DNA of 64,000 bases from Phenylobacterium montanum (GTDB taxonomy: Bacteria > Pseudomonadota > Alphaproteobacteria > Caulobacterales > Caulobacteraceae), in contig NZ_CP073078.1 in assembly GCF_018135625.1 (NCBI RefSeq), forward strand, positions 3,690,501 to 3,754,500, read 5' to 3'. The position numbers and the translations under genes were made by a program. Numbering within the stretch: the first letter of the stretch is position 1; the number at the start of each line of letters is the position of its first letter. The notes beneath the pieces are model-generated. The model had not been told where the DNA came from. It worked only from the letters and a program-made list of their open reading frames with translations, and did not search any database. Of this stretch, positions 16,643-24,769 are shown piece by piece.

Positions 16643-17125
16643 ATGCAGGGCGACCGCGAGATCATCAAGCTCCTGAACAGCGTGCTGACCAACGAGCTGA
16701 CCTCGGTCAACCAGTACTTCCTGCACGCACGTATGTTCGAGAACTGGGGCTTTCGCCGTCTCGGCAAGCTGATCTACGATGAATCCATCGGCGAGATGAA
16801 GCACGCCGACAAGCTGATCAAGCGCGTCCTGTTCCTGGAGGGTTTGCCCAACCTGCAGGACCTGAAGAAGCTCTCCATCGGCGAGACCGTCGAGGAGGCC
16901 CTGGGCGCGGACCTGGCCCTGGAAAAGGCCGGTCGCGAGACCCTGGTCCCTGGCGTCATCCAGTGTGAAAAGGCCAAGGACTTCGTCAGCCGCGAACTTC
17001 TGGTCGAGATCCTCAGCGACACCGAGGAGCACATCGACTTCCTGGAGACCCAGCTGGCCTTGCTGAAGAGCCTGGGCGAGGCCAACTACCTGCAGAGCGC
17101 AGCGGGCGAGCTGGGCGAATCCTAG
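16643..17125 (+). CDS. bfr: bacterioferritin
   Basis: A 160-residue haem-containing ferritin that forms a 24-mer iron-storage shell. It includes LTNELTSVNQYFLHARMFEN, ESIGEMKHADKLIKRVLFLE (with the haem-ligand methionine in EMKHAD), and FLEGLPNLQDLKKLSIGE. Ferroxidase ligands E18, E51, H54, E94, E127 and H130-type residues are in place. AGGAGG directly precedes the ATG. It is the second gene of the bfd-bfr operon. Its stop codon interlocks with that of the convergent small gene. Confidence 0.95.
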   Translation: MQGDREIIKLLNSVLTNELTSVNQYFLHARMFENWGFRRLGKLIYDESIGEMKHADKLIKRVLFLEGLPNLQDLKKLSIGETVEEALGADLALEKAGRETLVPGVIQCEKAKDFVSRELLVEILSDTEEHIDFLETQLALLKSLGEANYLQSAAGELGES

Positions 17126-17319
17126 CCCTTCCGGCTCGCCAGCACATAGGCGAGCTTGTTCAGCGCCATCTGTTTCAGCACGTGCTCGCCCGCGGAGATC
17201 GGCCCGGCCAGGCTGACCTCGGTCCCGGTGTCCACATGGATCGCGCTGACCTTCACCGACCGGCCGATCGGGCGCAGCTCGAAGAGGATTTCGCCGGTGG
17301 GCGGCGGGATTGCAGCCAT
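17122..17319 (-). CDS. small conserved protein, DUF6898-like
   Basis: A 65-residue protein, MAAIPPPTGEILFELRPIGR followed by VKVSAIHVDTGTEVSLAGP and LNKLAYVLASRKG. This pattern (GEILFE, VKVSAID-type strand, TGTEV, L-KLxYVL) matches short alphaproteobacterial proteins I know as DUF6898; the name is from memory. It looks like a small beta-rich domain. Its stop codon overlaps the bfr stop by two bases, and its start is four bases after the stop of the upstream minus-strand gene, so it is probably the second gene of that operon. Confidence 0.6.
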   Translation of the reverse strand: MAAIPPPTGEILFELRPIGRSVKVSAIHVDTGTEVSLAGPISAGEHVLKQMALNKLAYVLASRKG

Positions 17320-17323
17320 GGCC

Positions 17324-18529
17324 TCAGGCCGAAATCCACGGCAGGTCGGCCGGCGGGCAGTCCTCGGCGCCGACCGGCTTGCGTAGAGGCCCGCACACCG
17401 CATAGCCGCTGACGAAGGAGATCGGCTGCTTCAGGCAGTCGGTCAGTTCGGCCTTGGTGCAGACATTGGTGTAGGCGGCGCTGATCTGCAGCCGCTTGAA
17501 GGTCGGGCGCTTTTCCGCAAACCGCCGGATCGCCTGCGAGCGGACCATCTCGTTGCCGTCCGGCAGGCGCAGGGTGACGGTGTTGACCGCGCCCGCGGGC
17601 ACGTTTTCCAGGTCGAAGCCCGGGTCGTTGATCTGCAGGTCGATCTGGGAAAAGTGCGGGTCCAGCATGTCGCGCAGGTTCACGAAGGCGTGGCGCCCGG
17701 GCATGCGCGGCACGTCATAGACCGCCGCCACCAGCTGGTAGCGCTTCTCGCGCGGCAGGCGGGCGAAGCCGGCCATGTAGGTGTCGCGCGTCGCCGGGCG
17801 CAGCACCGCGACGAAGCTGACCGGCACGAACAGGGCCCCGCTCCAGGGGCGCCCGGACAGGTGGTCGGCGGCGACCTTCAGGCAGGCCATGTCGAACTCG
17901 ACGGCGGCTTCGCCCGGCAGTTGGTCGGCGTCGCCGAACAGGTTGAAATCCTCGACGGAGGAGGTGATCGGCGCCGAGACCCCGCTGCCGACGAAGCACT
18001 GGCTGACCTTGAAATAGACCCCGTGGAACCGCGGCCCGCCGCGGCGCCGGCGCCCCAGCGAGCCGCCGGCCCCCGGCTCGTTGTCGATCCGCTCCCAGCC
18101 GAGGTCGGCGCCGGAGCCGGCGAAGGCGGTGCTGAGCTTCAGCACCCGCCCGGCGAAGGGCAGGGGCTGGGACGGGTCGATCGTCACCCGACGCAGGGTC
18201 TGGTGGTCGATGGTCACGAACCGGGCGGTCGCGGATTCGTCGCCGTCGTGCAGCAGAAGGGTGACTTCGCCGGTGTCGCTGGAGCCGAACAGCTGCTGCT
18301 TCAGCTCGGCCGCCAATTGCTGCAGCCGCATGACGTCCAGCTCATGGGTCTGCGGGTCGGTCAGCATGAAGGAATAGGGGGTCAGGACCACGAACCGCTT
18401 AGGCGGCGCCCAGCGGGCCTGCAGGAAGGCGTTGGTGACCCGGGTGACCAGCGGCCCCAGGGCGTCGAGCCGGGCCAGCTTTTCGTCGCTGATGTCCAAC
18501 AGGATACGCAGGCACGCCGACGCCGCCAC
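17324..18529 (-). CDS. uncharacterised protein with possible degenerate EAL domain
   Basis: A 401-residue protein of unclear function. The C-terminal third has the cadence of an EAL domain: predicted beta-alpha repeats, then FVSGYAVCGPLRKPVGA, echoing the GYLFGRP ending of EAL phosphodiesterases. The catalytic EAL, DDFG and metal-site acidic motifs are not visible, so if it is EAL-derived it is inactive. The N-terminal half matches nothing I recognise. I chose GTG at 18529 because GGAGGG lies eight bases before it; an alternative GTG lies 15 bases upstream. It is probably cotranscribed with the small DUF6898-like gene. Confidence 0.5.
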   Translation of the reverse strand: MAASACLRILLDISDEKLARLDALGPLVTRVTNAFLQARWAPPKRFVVLTPYSFMLTDPQTHELDVMRLQQLAAELKQQLFGSSDTGEVTLLLHDGDESATARFVTIDHQTLRRVTIDPSQPLPFAGRVLKLSTAFAGSGADLGWERIDNEPGAGGSLGRRRRGGPRFHGVYFKVSQCFVGSGVSAPITSSVEDFNLFGDADQLPGEAAVEFDMACLKVAADHLSGRPWSGALFVPVSFVAVLRPATRDTYMAGFARLPREKRYQLVAAVYDVPRMPGRHAFVNLRDMLDPHFSQIDLQINDPGFDLENVPAGAVNTVTLRLPDGNEMVRSQAIRRFAEKRPTFKRLQISAAYTNVCTKAELTDCLKQPISFVSGYAVCGPLRKPVGAEDCPPADLPWISA

Positions 18530-18812
18530 TGACGATCCCTCCACTGGGGTCGCCCATCACCCGCAAAGTCGCCGTGCGGCCTATTCTTTGGCGGGGCTGA
18601 GCGAGTCCCGATCTAGCGCAGTCACCCCTTCTAGCTGAGTCTGCGAATGCTGATATCTGCTTAATACTGCGACCTGATCGCACGCCTTGTCTGCCTGATC
18701 CGGGCTTTCGGCTGGCCAAGCCGGAGTAGAGGCGCTCCGGCACAACCTGAAATACTGCGAAATACCCTTCCGGCGATAGTGTACCGCGTTCAGTTGCTCG
18801 GGCCCGGAAACC

Positions 18813-19568
18813 TCACGCGCGCAGGAAGTCGGTGATCGCCGCCGCCAGGCTGGGATCGGCCACGGCCGAGATGTGATCGCCCCGGACGATCTTCGCCTGG
18901 CCATGGGGCAGCAGCGCGGCCAGGTCTTCGGCCGAGCCGTTGTCGTGGTCCTCGGCCCCGCTGACCACCAGCGTCGGGACCGCCACGCCGGCGATGTCCT
19001 CGGCCGATGTGGCGACGAAGGACGCCAGCACCCCCAGCATGGCTGCGGGCTTCAGGCCGCGTTGCTGCATCATCGCCTGGACCCGGCGCCCGGAGCGGGG
19101 GTCGGCGGCGTCCGGGCCGTTGCGGATGGCGTCCTCGAACATGGCCGCCCGGGCGCCGGCCTCCATTACCCCGCTGGCCCCCATGCCGCCCAGCACCGCC
19201 TTGGCCGGCCGCGCGCCACGCACCATCATCCTCACCGCTGTGCGTGCGCCCAGCGAATAGCCGACGAGGTCGTAGTCAGTCAGGCCGAGTTCGGCGACCA
19301 GCGCCTCCTGGTCGCGCGCCAGCACGTCCGGCGGCCAGCCGTCCGCCGCCTCCGGCGCCGCAGAGGCGCCATGGCCGCGCAGGTCCGGGGCGATCACCTG
19401 GCGGCCCAGGCCAGCTACGGCCGCCGCCAATCCCGGCAGGAACCAGTTCAGTTCGGCGTCGGCCAGAAAGCCGTGGATCATCAGGGTCGGCCGGCCCTCG
19501 CCGAGGACGTGATAGGCGATCGGCTGGCGATCGAAACTGGCGAAGCTGCGCTGGACGGAATCGCTCAA
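18813..19568 (-). CDS. alpha/beta hydrolase (start uncertain)
   Basis: A serine hydrolase of about 251 residues. The oxyanion motif is MIHGFLADAELNW, the nucleophile elbow GYSLGAR, the acid is in VVSGAEDHDNGS and the histidine in VRGDHISAVADP. The fold begins at FASFDRQPIAYHVLGEG. The family length and the divergent tyrosine-phosphatase gene at 19651 argue against the long frame starting at 19652, which would leave no promoter room. I therefore place the start at a TTG at 19568 behind GAAGGCGAG, but a GTG further upstream is also possible. Confidence 0.7.
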   Translation of the reverse strand: MSDSVQRSFASFDRQPIAYHVLGEGRPTLMIHGFLADAELNWFLPGLAAAVAGLGRQVIAPDLRGHGASAAPEAADGWPPDVLARDQEALVAELGLTDYDLVGYSLGARTAVRMMVRGARPAKAVLGGMGASGVMEAGARAAMFEDAIRNGPDAADPRSGRRVQAMMQQRGLKPAAMLGVLASFVATSAEDIAGVAVPTLVVSGAEDHDNGSAEDLAALLPHGQAKIVRGDHISAVADPSLAAAITDFLRA

Positions 19569-19650
19569 GATCGTCTCGCCTTCGTGGAAGATCGGCGCCT
19601 CGCGCACCGCGACCTGGATTCTGTCACGTTCCGGCGCTAACCGGAAAGGC

Positions 19651-20430
19651 ATGACCGATCGTATCCTCCCCCTCGAAGGCGTGCTCAACTTCCGTGACTA
19701 TGGCGGCTACGCCACCACGTCCGGCGGGACCCTGCGCCGCGGCCGCCTCTACCGCTCCGCCCACCACGGCCGCGCCACCGACGCCGACCTCGCGGCCATG
19801 GCCGACCTCGGCATCGCCGTGATCGTCGATCTGCGCCGCCCGAACGAGCGTCGCCGCGAGCCCTCGCGCCGGCCGCAGGGCTTCGACGGCCAGGTCATCG
19901 AGAGCGATCTCGGCGATGTGGACGACGATCCCTGGTGGAGCTTTGTGCGCCAGTCGGACCTCAGCGAAGAGGCGTTCCGCCAATATCTGATGGACTACTA
20001 TCGCAACGCCCCGTTCGAGCCGCGCCACGTCGACCTCTACGCCCGCTATTTCCAGGCCCTAGGCGAGGCGGACGGCGCCGTGCTGATCCACTGCGCCGCA
20101 GGCAAGGACCGCACCGGCCTGCTGGCCGCCCTCACCCACCACCTGACGGGGGTGAGCCGGGAGGATCTGATCGCCGATTACCTCCTGACCAATGTGGCGA
20201 TCAGTTTCGAGCAACGCATGCCGCTGATGGTCCAGGCGATCTCGGAAGGCGCCGGGCGCGAGCCCTCGGAGGCCGCCGTGCGCGTGGCCATGGGGGTGGA
20301 CGAAGCCTATCTGTTGCAGGCCCTGGCCGCGATCGAGGCTGCGCACGGCGACCTCGACGCCTATCTCGAGGCGGTGCTGGGGGTCGATCAGGCCCTGCGC
20401 GAGCGGATCAGCGCGCGGCTGGTGGGGTAG
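19651..20430 (+). CDS. tyrosine-protein phosphatase (CX5R type)
   Basis: A 259-residue protein of the bacterial tyrosine phosphatase family Y_phosphatase3. The N-terminus has GVLNFRDYGGYATTSGGTLR, the family signature region, and RLYRSAHHG. The catalytic P-loop is HCAAGKDRTGLLAA with the CX5R pattern, near residue 150. The substrate may be phosphotyrosine or a phospholipid. It is divergent from the alpha/beta hydrolase and is followed by a repeat element. Confidence 0.85.
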   Translation: MTDRILPLEGVLNFRDYGGYATTSGGTLRRGRLYRSAHHGRATDADLAAMADLGIAVIVDLRRPNERRREPSRRPQGFDGQVIESDLGDVDDDPWWSFVRQSDLSEEAFRQYLMDYYRNAPFEPRHVDLYARYFQALGEADGAVLIHCAAGKDRTGLLAALTHHLTGVSREDLIADYLLTNVAISFEQRMPLMVQAISEGAGREPSEAAVRVAMGVDEAYLLQALAAIEAAHGDLDAYLEAVLGVDQALRERISARLVG

Positions 20431-20542
20431 AGCGGGATGAGGAAAAGTGCGAAGCGGTTTTCCGCCCGCATCCCGCTCCAAACTTTCAGAATTGATCACG
20501 TTTCATGAATTCGAATCGATTCGATCCGAATTCATCGTGATC
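20431..20542. repeat. dispersed hairpin repeat, copy 1
   Basis: This element begins AGCGGGATGAGGAAAAGTGC and its first half closes as a hairpin with GCCCGCATCCCGCT, including the inner pair GGAAAA/TTTTCC. A second inverted repeat follows, bounded by GATCACG and CGTGATC and containing GAATTCGAATC. The first 47 bases are almost identical to those at 29207, so this is a true repeat family. It begins at the base after the tyrosine-phosphatase stop and lies before a convergent glutamine amidotransferase gene. Confidence 0.85.
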
Positions 20543-20562
20543 TAGGCGACGGCTTCCCGCGC

Positions 20563-21261
20563 CTAACCCGCCTGCAGCAGGAACTTCAGGATCCAGTCGC
20601 CGACCCGCTGGCGGTCGTTGGGCCGCGACAGGCTTTCGAGGCCGGCGTCGGCGGTCTCGTCGTCATAGGTCTTGCCGCGGCGCGCCTGGATCAGGGCGGC
20701 GGCATAGGCCGGGTCGAACTCCGGGTGACCCTGGAACGAGATCGAGCGGCCGTCGTCATAGGAAAGGCCCGCATAGGGGGTGAAGCCCGAGGCCAGGCTG
20801 ACCCTGGCGCCGGGCGGCAGGCGCACGACCTGGTCCTGGTGCGAGGCGGGGATGGCGATGGTCGGGGCCTGGTCCATCCACGGCTCCGGCTCGGCCACAT
20901 CGTAGCGATTGAGGCCGATCGCCCAGCCCTTGGGCGACTTGACCACCTGGCCGCCGAAGGCCTGGGCCATGGCCTGGTGGCCGAAGCAGATGCCGACCAT
21001 GGGCGCCTGTCCCTTGGCCTCGCGCAGGAATTCCATCATCGGCCCGATCCAGGGCAGGGGATCATAGACCCCGGCCGCCGAGCCGGTGACCAGCCACGCC
21101 TGCTGTTCGCCCGCCGACTTCGGCAGGGCGCCGCGGGTCACGTCATAGGCGGTGACCTGCACGGTTTCGCCCAAGAGGCTGGCGAACATCGACGGATAGT
21201 CGCCGAACTGCTCGCGCAGCTTTTCGGGGGGCGCGCCGGTTTCGAGGATGCCGAGTTTCAT
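20563..21261 (-). CDS. class I glutamine amidotransferase-like protein
   Basis: A 232-residue GATase1 domain. The nucleophile elbow is VGICFGHQAMAQAFGG, with Cys at residue 92, and the histidine-glutamate pair is in SFQGHPEFDPAY. Stand-alone members often release ammonia from gamma-glutamyl compounds, in the manner of GMP synthase-like or YfeJ-like proteins; no synthase partner is nearby. The C-terminal region is acidic. It is read leftwards into the tail of the repeat. Confidence 0.85.
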   Translation of the reverse strand: MKLGILETGAPPEKLREQFGDYPSMFASLLGETVQVTAYDVTRGALPKSAGEQQAWLVTGSAAGVYDPLPWIGPMMEFLREAKGQAPMVGICFGHQAMAQAFGGQVVKSPKGWAIGLNRYDVAEPEPWMDQAPTIAIPASHQDQVVRLPPGARVSLASGFTPYAGLSYDDGRSISFQGHPEFDPAYAAALIQARRGKTYDDETADAGLESLSRPNDRQRVGDWILKFLLQAG

Positions 21262-21300
21262 GAGGCCTCCGATATCACGCCTCAGATAGGGGGGTGAGGC

Positions 21301-21750
21301 TCAGAACGGTAGCGGTTGCAGATTCGGCTCCACCCAGCCGCGCCGGGCCCCGACCGAGAACAGCAGATCCTTGGACCAGTAGGCCAGGATCCAGTCCGGC
21401 CGGCCGAGCGGGGTGAGCAGCATGGCGTTAACCGCCTCGTGCAGCGGGACACTGGACGAGAGGCCGTCCAGAAAGGCGCGGGTGGCGCGGACCGAGGCCT
21501 GGGTGATGGTCTCGTGATAGCCCTCCGTGTCAGTGTTCCTCCCCCCGCGGGATTCGTTGTAGGCCGCGATCAGCCGGGGCATGTCGCGGGCGGCGTCCAG
21601 GTCCGGGCGTCGGCGGATGATCCAGGCCGCCGTGGCGAAATGGGCCGCATGGGTCCACTTCTCCTTGGGCAGCACGCAGGCGATCATGCCCTCGGCCAGC
21701 TCGGCGATCTCGGCCTCGCTGTCGAAATGGGCGCTGTAGTCCTTGGTCAT
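21301..21750 (-). CDS. conserved hypothetical protein with WTHAAHF motif
   Basis: A 149-residue soluble protein. The most striking feature is KWTHAAHFATAAWIIRRRPD near residues 30-50, with two histidines that could bind a metal. DTEGYHETITQASVRATRAF follows. I do not recognise the function. AAGGAG precedes the ATG. It lies 39 bases upstream of the amidotransferase on the same strand and may share a transcript. A GC hairpin (21800-21819) sits in its leader. Confidence 0.65.
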   Translation of the reverse strand: MTKDYSAHFDSEAEIAELAEGMIACVLPKEKWTHAAHFATAAWIIRRRPDLDAARDMPRLIAAYNESRGGRNTDTEGYHETITQASVRATRAFLDGLSSSVPLHEAVNAMLLTPLGRPDWILAYWSKDLLFSVGARRGWVEPNLQPLPF

Positions 21751-22052
21751 GTCGAACTCCTTTTCGGGTTGGGGTCCGGCGGGGCGCGCAATGCAAAGAC
21801 CCCGCCGAAGGGGGCGGGGCTTGGCCTTGCGTTGAACTCGGTGATGGAACTGAACGGCGCCGGTCTGCGCGCCTGGCTCACCCCACCCCGACCGCATGCG
21901 CCAGCACCGCCAGGACCCGTTGGTCCTGTTGCTGCTGGGTTACGGTCATGGTGCGGGTTGCGGCCATGGGCGATGCATAGCGCAGGTCGGCTGCGACGGG
22001 AAGCCAGGCCCGGGCGGGTGACAGGCTGAAGCGAGGCGACACAAATCGCGCA
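21751..22052. other. intergenic region with hairpin and one short frame
   Basis: This 300-base gap holds a 7-bp stem CCCCGCC/GGCGGGG at 21800-21819 in the leader of the minus-strand gene. On the minus strand at 21878-21967 a 29-codon frame, MAATRTMTVTQQQQDQRVLA, runs from ATG to TGA. Its composition is not coding-like enough to call a gene. Near 22061-22078 a stem-loop resembles a tRNA T-arm but does not belong to a tRNA. Confidence 0.4.
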
Positions 22053-22055
22053 TGA

Positions 22056-22283
22056 TCCCCAGTCGGCGCGAACCGCCGACCTTCACCGCCGGGGGCGGCC
22101 GTGACGGCGGGCGGGAGCGGTTATCGCCGGGGCGAGTGGGACTGCGAACAGCGGGTCGAGATCGAGATGACCGCCGATGCGGCCGCCTTCCATATCCGCG
22201 AGCGCCTGACCGCGCTGAAGGCCGGCGCGGTGGTGTTCGATCGCGAGCGGCGGGACACGGTTCCTCGCACGATCATGGAGTGA
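22056..22283 (+). pseudogene. possible remnant of CocE/NonD hydrolase C-terminus
   Basis: An open stretch with a GTG at 22101 and no good start. It encodes GGSGYRRGEWDCEQRVEIEM, then MTADAAAFHIRERLTALKAG, ending in VFDRERRDTVPRTIME. This cadence (W-x-x-x-x-x-x-E, M-T-A-D-x-x-x-F, L-x-A, VFxR, PR) is that of the C-terminal beta-sandwich of the CocE/NonD hydrolases. The upstream catalytic domain is missing, with a stop at 22053. It looks like the tail of a broken gene. Confidence 0.35.
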
Positions 22284-22352
22284 CCTCGGTCATAGAGCCC
22301 GTCACAGCCCCGTGCGATCTCGCAGCGTCGCCGGCCGTCGGGGAACGCCGTC

Positions 22353-22694
22353 ATGTTTCGCCATTTCGCAGCCACCGCCCTCGCATTAACCACCGGCCTT
22401 GCGGCGCCCGCAGCGGCCCAGACGGCCGTATCCTGCGGCGCCAAGGCCCCGGCCGCCGGCGCCCTGGTGCGCGGGCCGGTGCTGCAGGTGATCGACGCCC
22501 GGACCCTGTGCGTCGCGCTGGGCCCCCTGCCCCAGGAATGGCTGCGGTTGAAACTGAGGCCCGCCAATGGCCCTCATGGCGGCGCCCAGGCCCTGTTCGC
22601 CCAGACGGTCTCCTGCCGTGTCGCCGCCCACGAAGCGGGCGCGCCATTGGCCGCCTGCGACGTCGTGGAGTCGAACGGAGCGACCCGCTTTTAG
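22353..22694 (+). CDS. secreted small protein with nuclease-like pattern
   Basis: A 113-residue protein with a signal peptide of about 22 residues (MFRHFAATALALTTGLAAPA, cut near AAA-QT). The mature part has LQVIDARTLCVALGPLPQEW, resembling the VIDGDTLCV strand of staphylococcal nuclease-like domains, but the catalytic acidic residues are not all present and it stops early. Three cysteines in the mature chain suggest an exported protein. The function is unknown. Its stop codon interlocks with that of the convergent gene. Confidence 0.6.
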   Translation: MFRHFAATALALTTGLAAPAAAQTAVSCGAKAPAAGALVRGPVLQVIDARTLCVALGPLPQEWLRLKLRPANGPHGGAQALFAQTVSCRVAAHEAGAPLAACDVVESNGATRF

Positions 22695-23644
22695 CCGCCG
22701 TACAGCGCCGCGTGTTCCTCCGCATAGGGCGCGTAGGATTCCTTCATCGACGCCCCGTTCAGCAGCATCGTCGCCAGCACCCGATCGCTCCCTGGCGCAT
22801 AGAGCCGGGTCTTGACCCACAGGCTCTCTGTGCGGCGGCTGCCGGACAGGGCGACGATCTCGCGCTCCAGTTCGTAGGCCTCGGCGACGAACAGCGGCCC
22901 TTCGACCAGACGGATCTCCTGGTCGGCGAACAGGCCCACCACCGGCCCGCGGGTCGGAAAGCCGTCCTGCCGAGCGGTGTGCTGGAGCAGTACGCTGATC
23001 ATCTCCATCGGGATGATCGGCCGGCCGAAGGGCGAGCCCTCGCCGGTAGCGTAGAGCGGCGAAGGTTCGGTGATCACCTTCAGCTTGTCGGCCAGGCTGA
23101 AGGGGTAGAGGGCGCCCATGTGCTGGTCCATGCCCATGGCGACGCTCTGGCGCCCGGTCTTCATGCCGACGTGGACTTCGCGCAGGATCACCGGGTCGGC
23201 CAGGGGCTCCAGGCCCGCCAGCCGCACCTCCAGAGCGGTCGGCGCGGCGTCGGGGCCGACCGACGCCGTGCCGCGCAAAACCTCGGTCCCGTCGCGCTTT
23301 TCCATGCGGATCGCCACGTGGGCCGCGCCGGCCCGAGGCTTTTCCAGGATGGCGCGCACCTCTTCGCCCTCGAACACGGCGTTGCGATAGTGGGCCGAGA
23401 TGCAGCCCTGCTCGAACCAGCGCTGGCCCCAGGCCGCCTCGCCCAAGGGCGCGAACTGGCTGAAATGGGTCGGCCCCTCGATCGTGCCGCCCTTGAAGCC
23501 CAGCTTCTGCGCCGTGGCGTCGTCATGGATCGAAGCGTGGTGGTCGTATTCCTGGGCCGCCAGCATCTGCCGCGGCGCCCGCCACGGCCCGGCCAGGGCC
23601 TCGCCCAGATCCTCGATGGCGCTGTCGAAATGGGTCTGGGTCAT
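22691..23644 (-). CDS. MaoC-like double hotdog protein
   Basis: A 317-residue protein. The first half, HASIHDDATAQKLGFKGGTI followed by EGPTHFSQFAPLG, has the MaoC/hotdog pattern in which an acyl-CoA hydratase binds its substrate, and RNAVFEGEEVRAILEKPRAG is the usual later strand. The second half has a looser repeat, as in double-hotdog dehydratases. It may act on acyl-CoA compounds, but the catalytic pair is not certain. I placed the start at 23644 (MTQTHFDSA). It is divergent from an MDR reductase with 105 bases between, suggesting shared control in lipid or polyketide-like metabolism. Confidence 0.68.
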   Translation of the reverse strand: MTQTHFDSAIEDLGEALAGPWRAPRQMLAAQEYDHHASIHDDATAQKLGFKGGTIEGPTHFSQFAPLGEAAWGQRWFEQGCISAHYRNAVFEGEEVRAILEKPRAGAAHVAIRMEKRDGTEVLRGTASVGPDAAPTALEVRLAGLEPLADPVILREVHVGMKTGRQSVAMGMDQHMGALYPFSLADKLKVITEPSPLYATGEGSPFGRPIIPMEMISVLLQHTARQDGFPTRGPVVGLFADQEIRLVEGPLFVAEAYELEREIVALSGSRRTESLWVKTRLYAPGSDRVLATMLLNGASMKESYAPYAEEHAALYGG

Positions 23645-23749
23645 AGGTTTCTCCGTCGGGCAGGCAGGGACTTCATTCATTGTCCTTGATGCTGACGCAA
23701 GGGCGCCGGCTATGGTTCCGCAAAAGCCGGCCGACAGGAGAGACGCGCC

Positions 23750-24769
23750 ATGAGCCTGACCAACCACCGCTGGGTGCTGCGCCATCGGCCGCACGGCGAG
23801 ATCAAGCCCACCGACCTCGACTATGTGGCCGAGCCGGTGCGCGACCTGGCCGAGGGCGAGGTCTTGATCCGCAACGTCTATCTGTCGCTGGATCCGACCA
23901 ACCGGATCTGGATGAGCGACATGGAGCAGTACATGCCGCCGGTGGAGATCGGCTCTCCCATGCGCGGCGGGACCATCGGGGTGGTCGAGGCCTCGCGCTC
24001 GGCCCACTTCAAGCCGGGCGACATCGCCTCGCCCGGCCTCGGCGCCTGGGAGGCCTACACCATCGCCCATGAAACCATGGCGCGGCCCATGGCCCCGCCG
24101 CCCGGCGCGCCCCTGACCGCCATGATGAGCGTTCTCGGCCTGACCGGGCTCACCGCCTATTGCGGCACGGTGTTCATCGGTGATCCCAAGCCCGGCGAGA
24201 CCATGGTGGTCTCGGCCGCCGCCGGGGCGGTGGGCTCGATCGCAGGCCAGATCGGCAAGCTGCGCGGCGCGCGGGTGATCGGAATCGCCGGCGGGCCGAA
24301 GAAGTGCGCCTGGCTGACCGAGGAGCTCGGCTTCGATGGCGCCATCGACTACAAGGCCGGCGATGTCGGCGCGGCCCTCGACCGGCTGTGCCCGAATGGC
24401 GTCGACGTCAATTTCGAGAACGTCGGCGGCGAGATCATGGACGCGGTGTTCTCGCGCATGAACAAGTTCGGCCGCATGGCCCTTTGCGGCATGATCTCGG
24501 GCTACAATAGCCGGGAGACCATGCCGGGGCCGAGCGATTTCGGGCGCATCCTGATGCGCAGCCTGACGGTGAAGGGCTTCATCGTCATCGACTACATGCC
24601 GCGGTTCGGCGAAGCGATCGCCGAGCTGGCTCCGTGGGTGCTGCAGGGGCGCATCAAGTGGAAGGCGCACGTGGTCGACGGGCTGGAGAACGCGCTATCG
24701 GCCCTGAACCGGCTGTTCACCGGCGACCACGACGGCAAGCTTCTGGTGCGGATCTCACCCGAGCCCTGA
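23750..24769 (+). CDS. NADP-dependent oxidoreductase, curcumin reductase/CurA-type MDR
   Basis: A 339-residue zinc-free medium-chain reductase of the leukotriene B4 dehydrogenase/CurA branch. Diagnostic segments are NVYLSLDPTNRIWMSDMEQY, VSAAAGAVGSIAGQIGKLRG (NADPH site), FENVGGEIMDAVFSRMNKFG, and GMISGYN. It should reduce the alkenal or enone double bond. AGGAG precedes the ATG. Its 3' end overlaps that of the fucosidase gene by 15 bases. Confidence 0.88.
   Translation: MSLTNHRWVLRHRPHGEIKPTDLDYVAEPVRDLAEGEVLIRNVYLSLDPTNRIWMSDMEQYMPPVEIGSPMRGGTIGVVEASRSAHFKPGDIASPGLGAWEAYTIAHETMARPMAPPPGAPLTAMMSVLGLTGLTAYCGTVFIGDPKPGETMVVSAAAGAVGSIAGQIGKLRGARVIGIAGGPKKCAWLTEELGFDGAIDYKAGDVGAALDRLCPNGVDVNFENVGGEIMDAVFSRMNKFGRMALCGMISGYNSRETMPGPSDFGRILMRSLTVKGFIVIDYMPRFGEAIAELAPWVLQGRIKWKAHVVDGLENALSALNRLFTGDHDGKLLVRISPEP

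Noticed and set aside
21878-21967. A 29-codon minus-strand frame with a run of glutamines
   Set aside because: Too short, no clear ribosome-binding site and no known relative; kept only as a note in the intergenic entry.
22061-22080. Stem-loop resembling a tRNA T-arm near the CocE-like remnant
   Set aside because: The loop is GGTTCGC rather than TTCRANY and no acceptor or anticodon arms flank it.
22052-23689. Long plus-strand open frame opposite the MaoC-like gene
   Set aside because: Composition is arginine/glycine-rich shadow coding; the minus-strand frame has the recognisable hotdog motifs.
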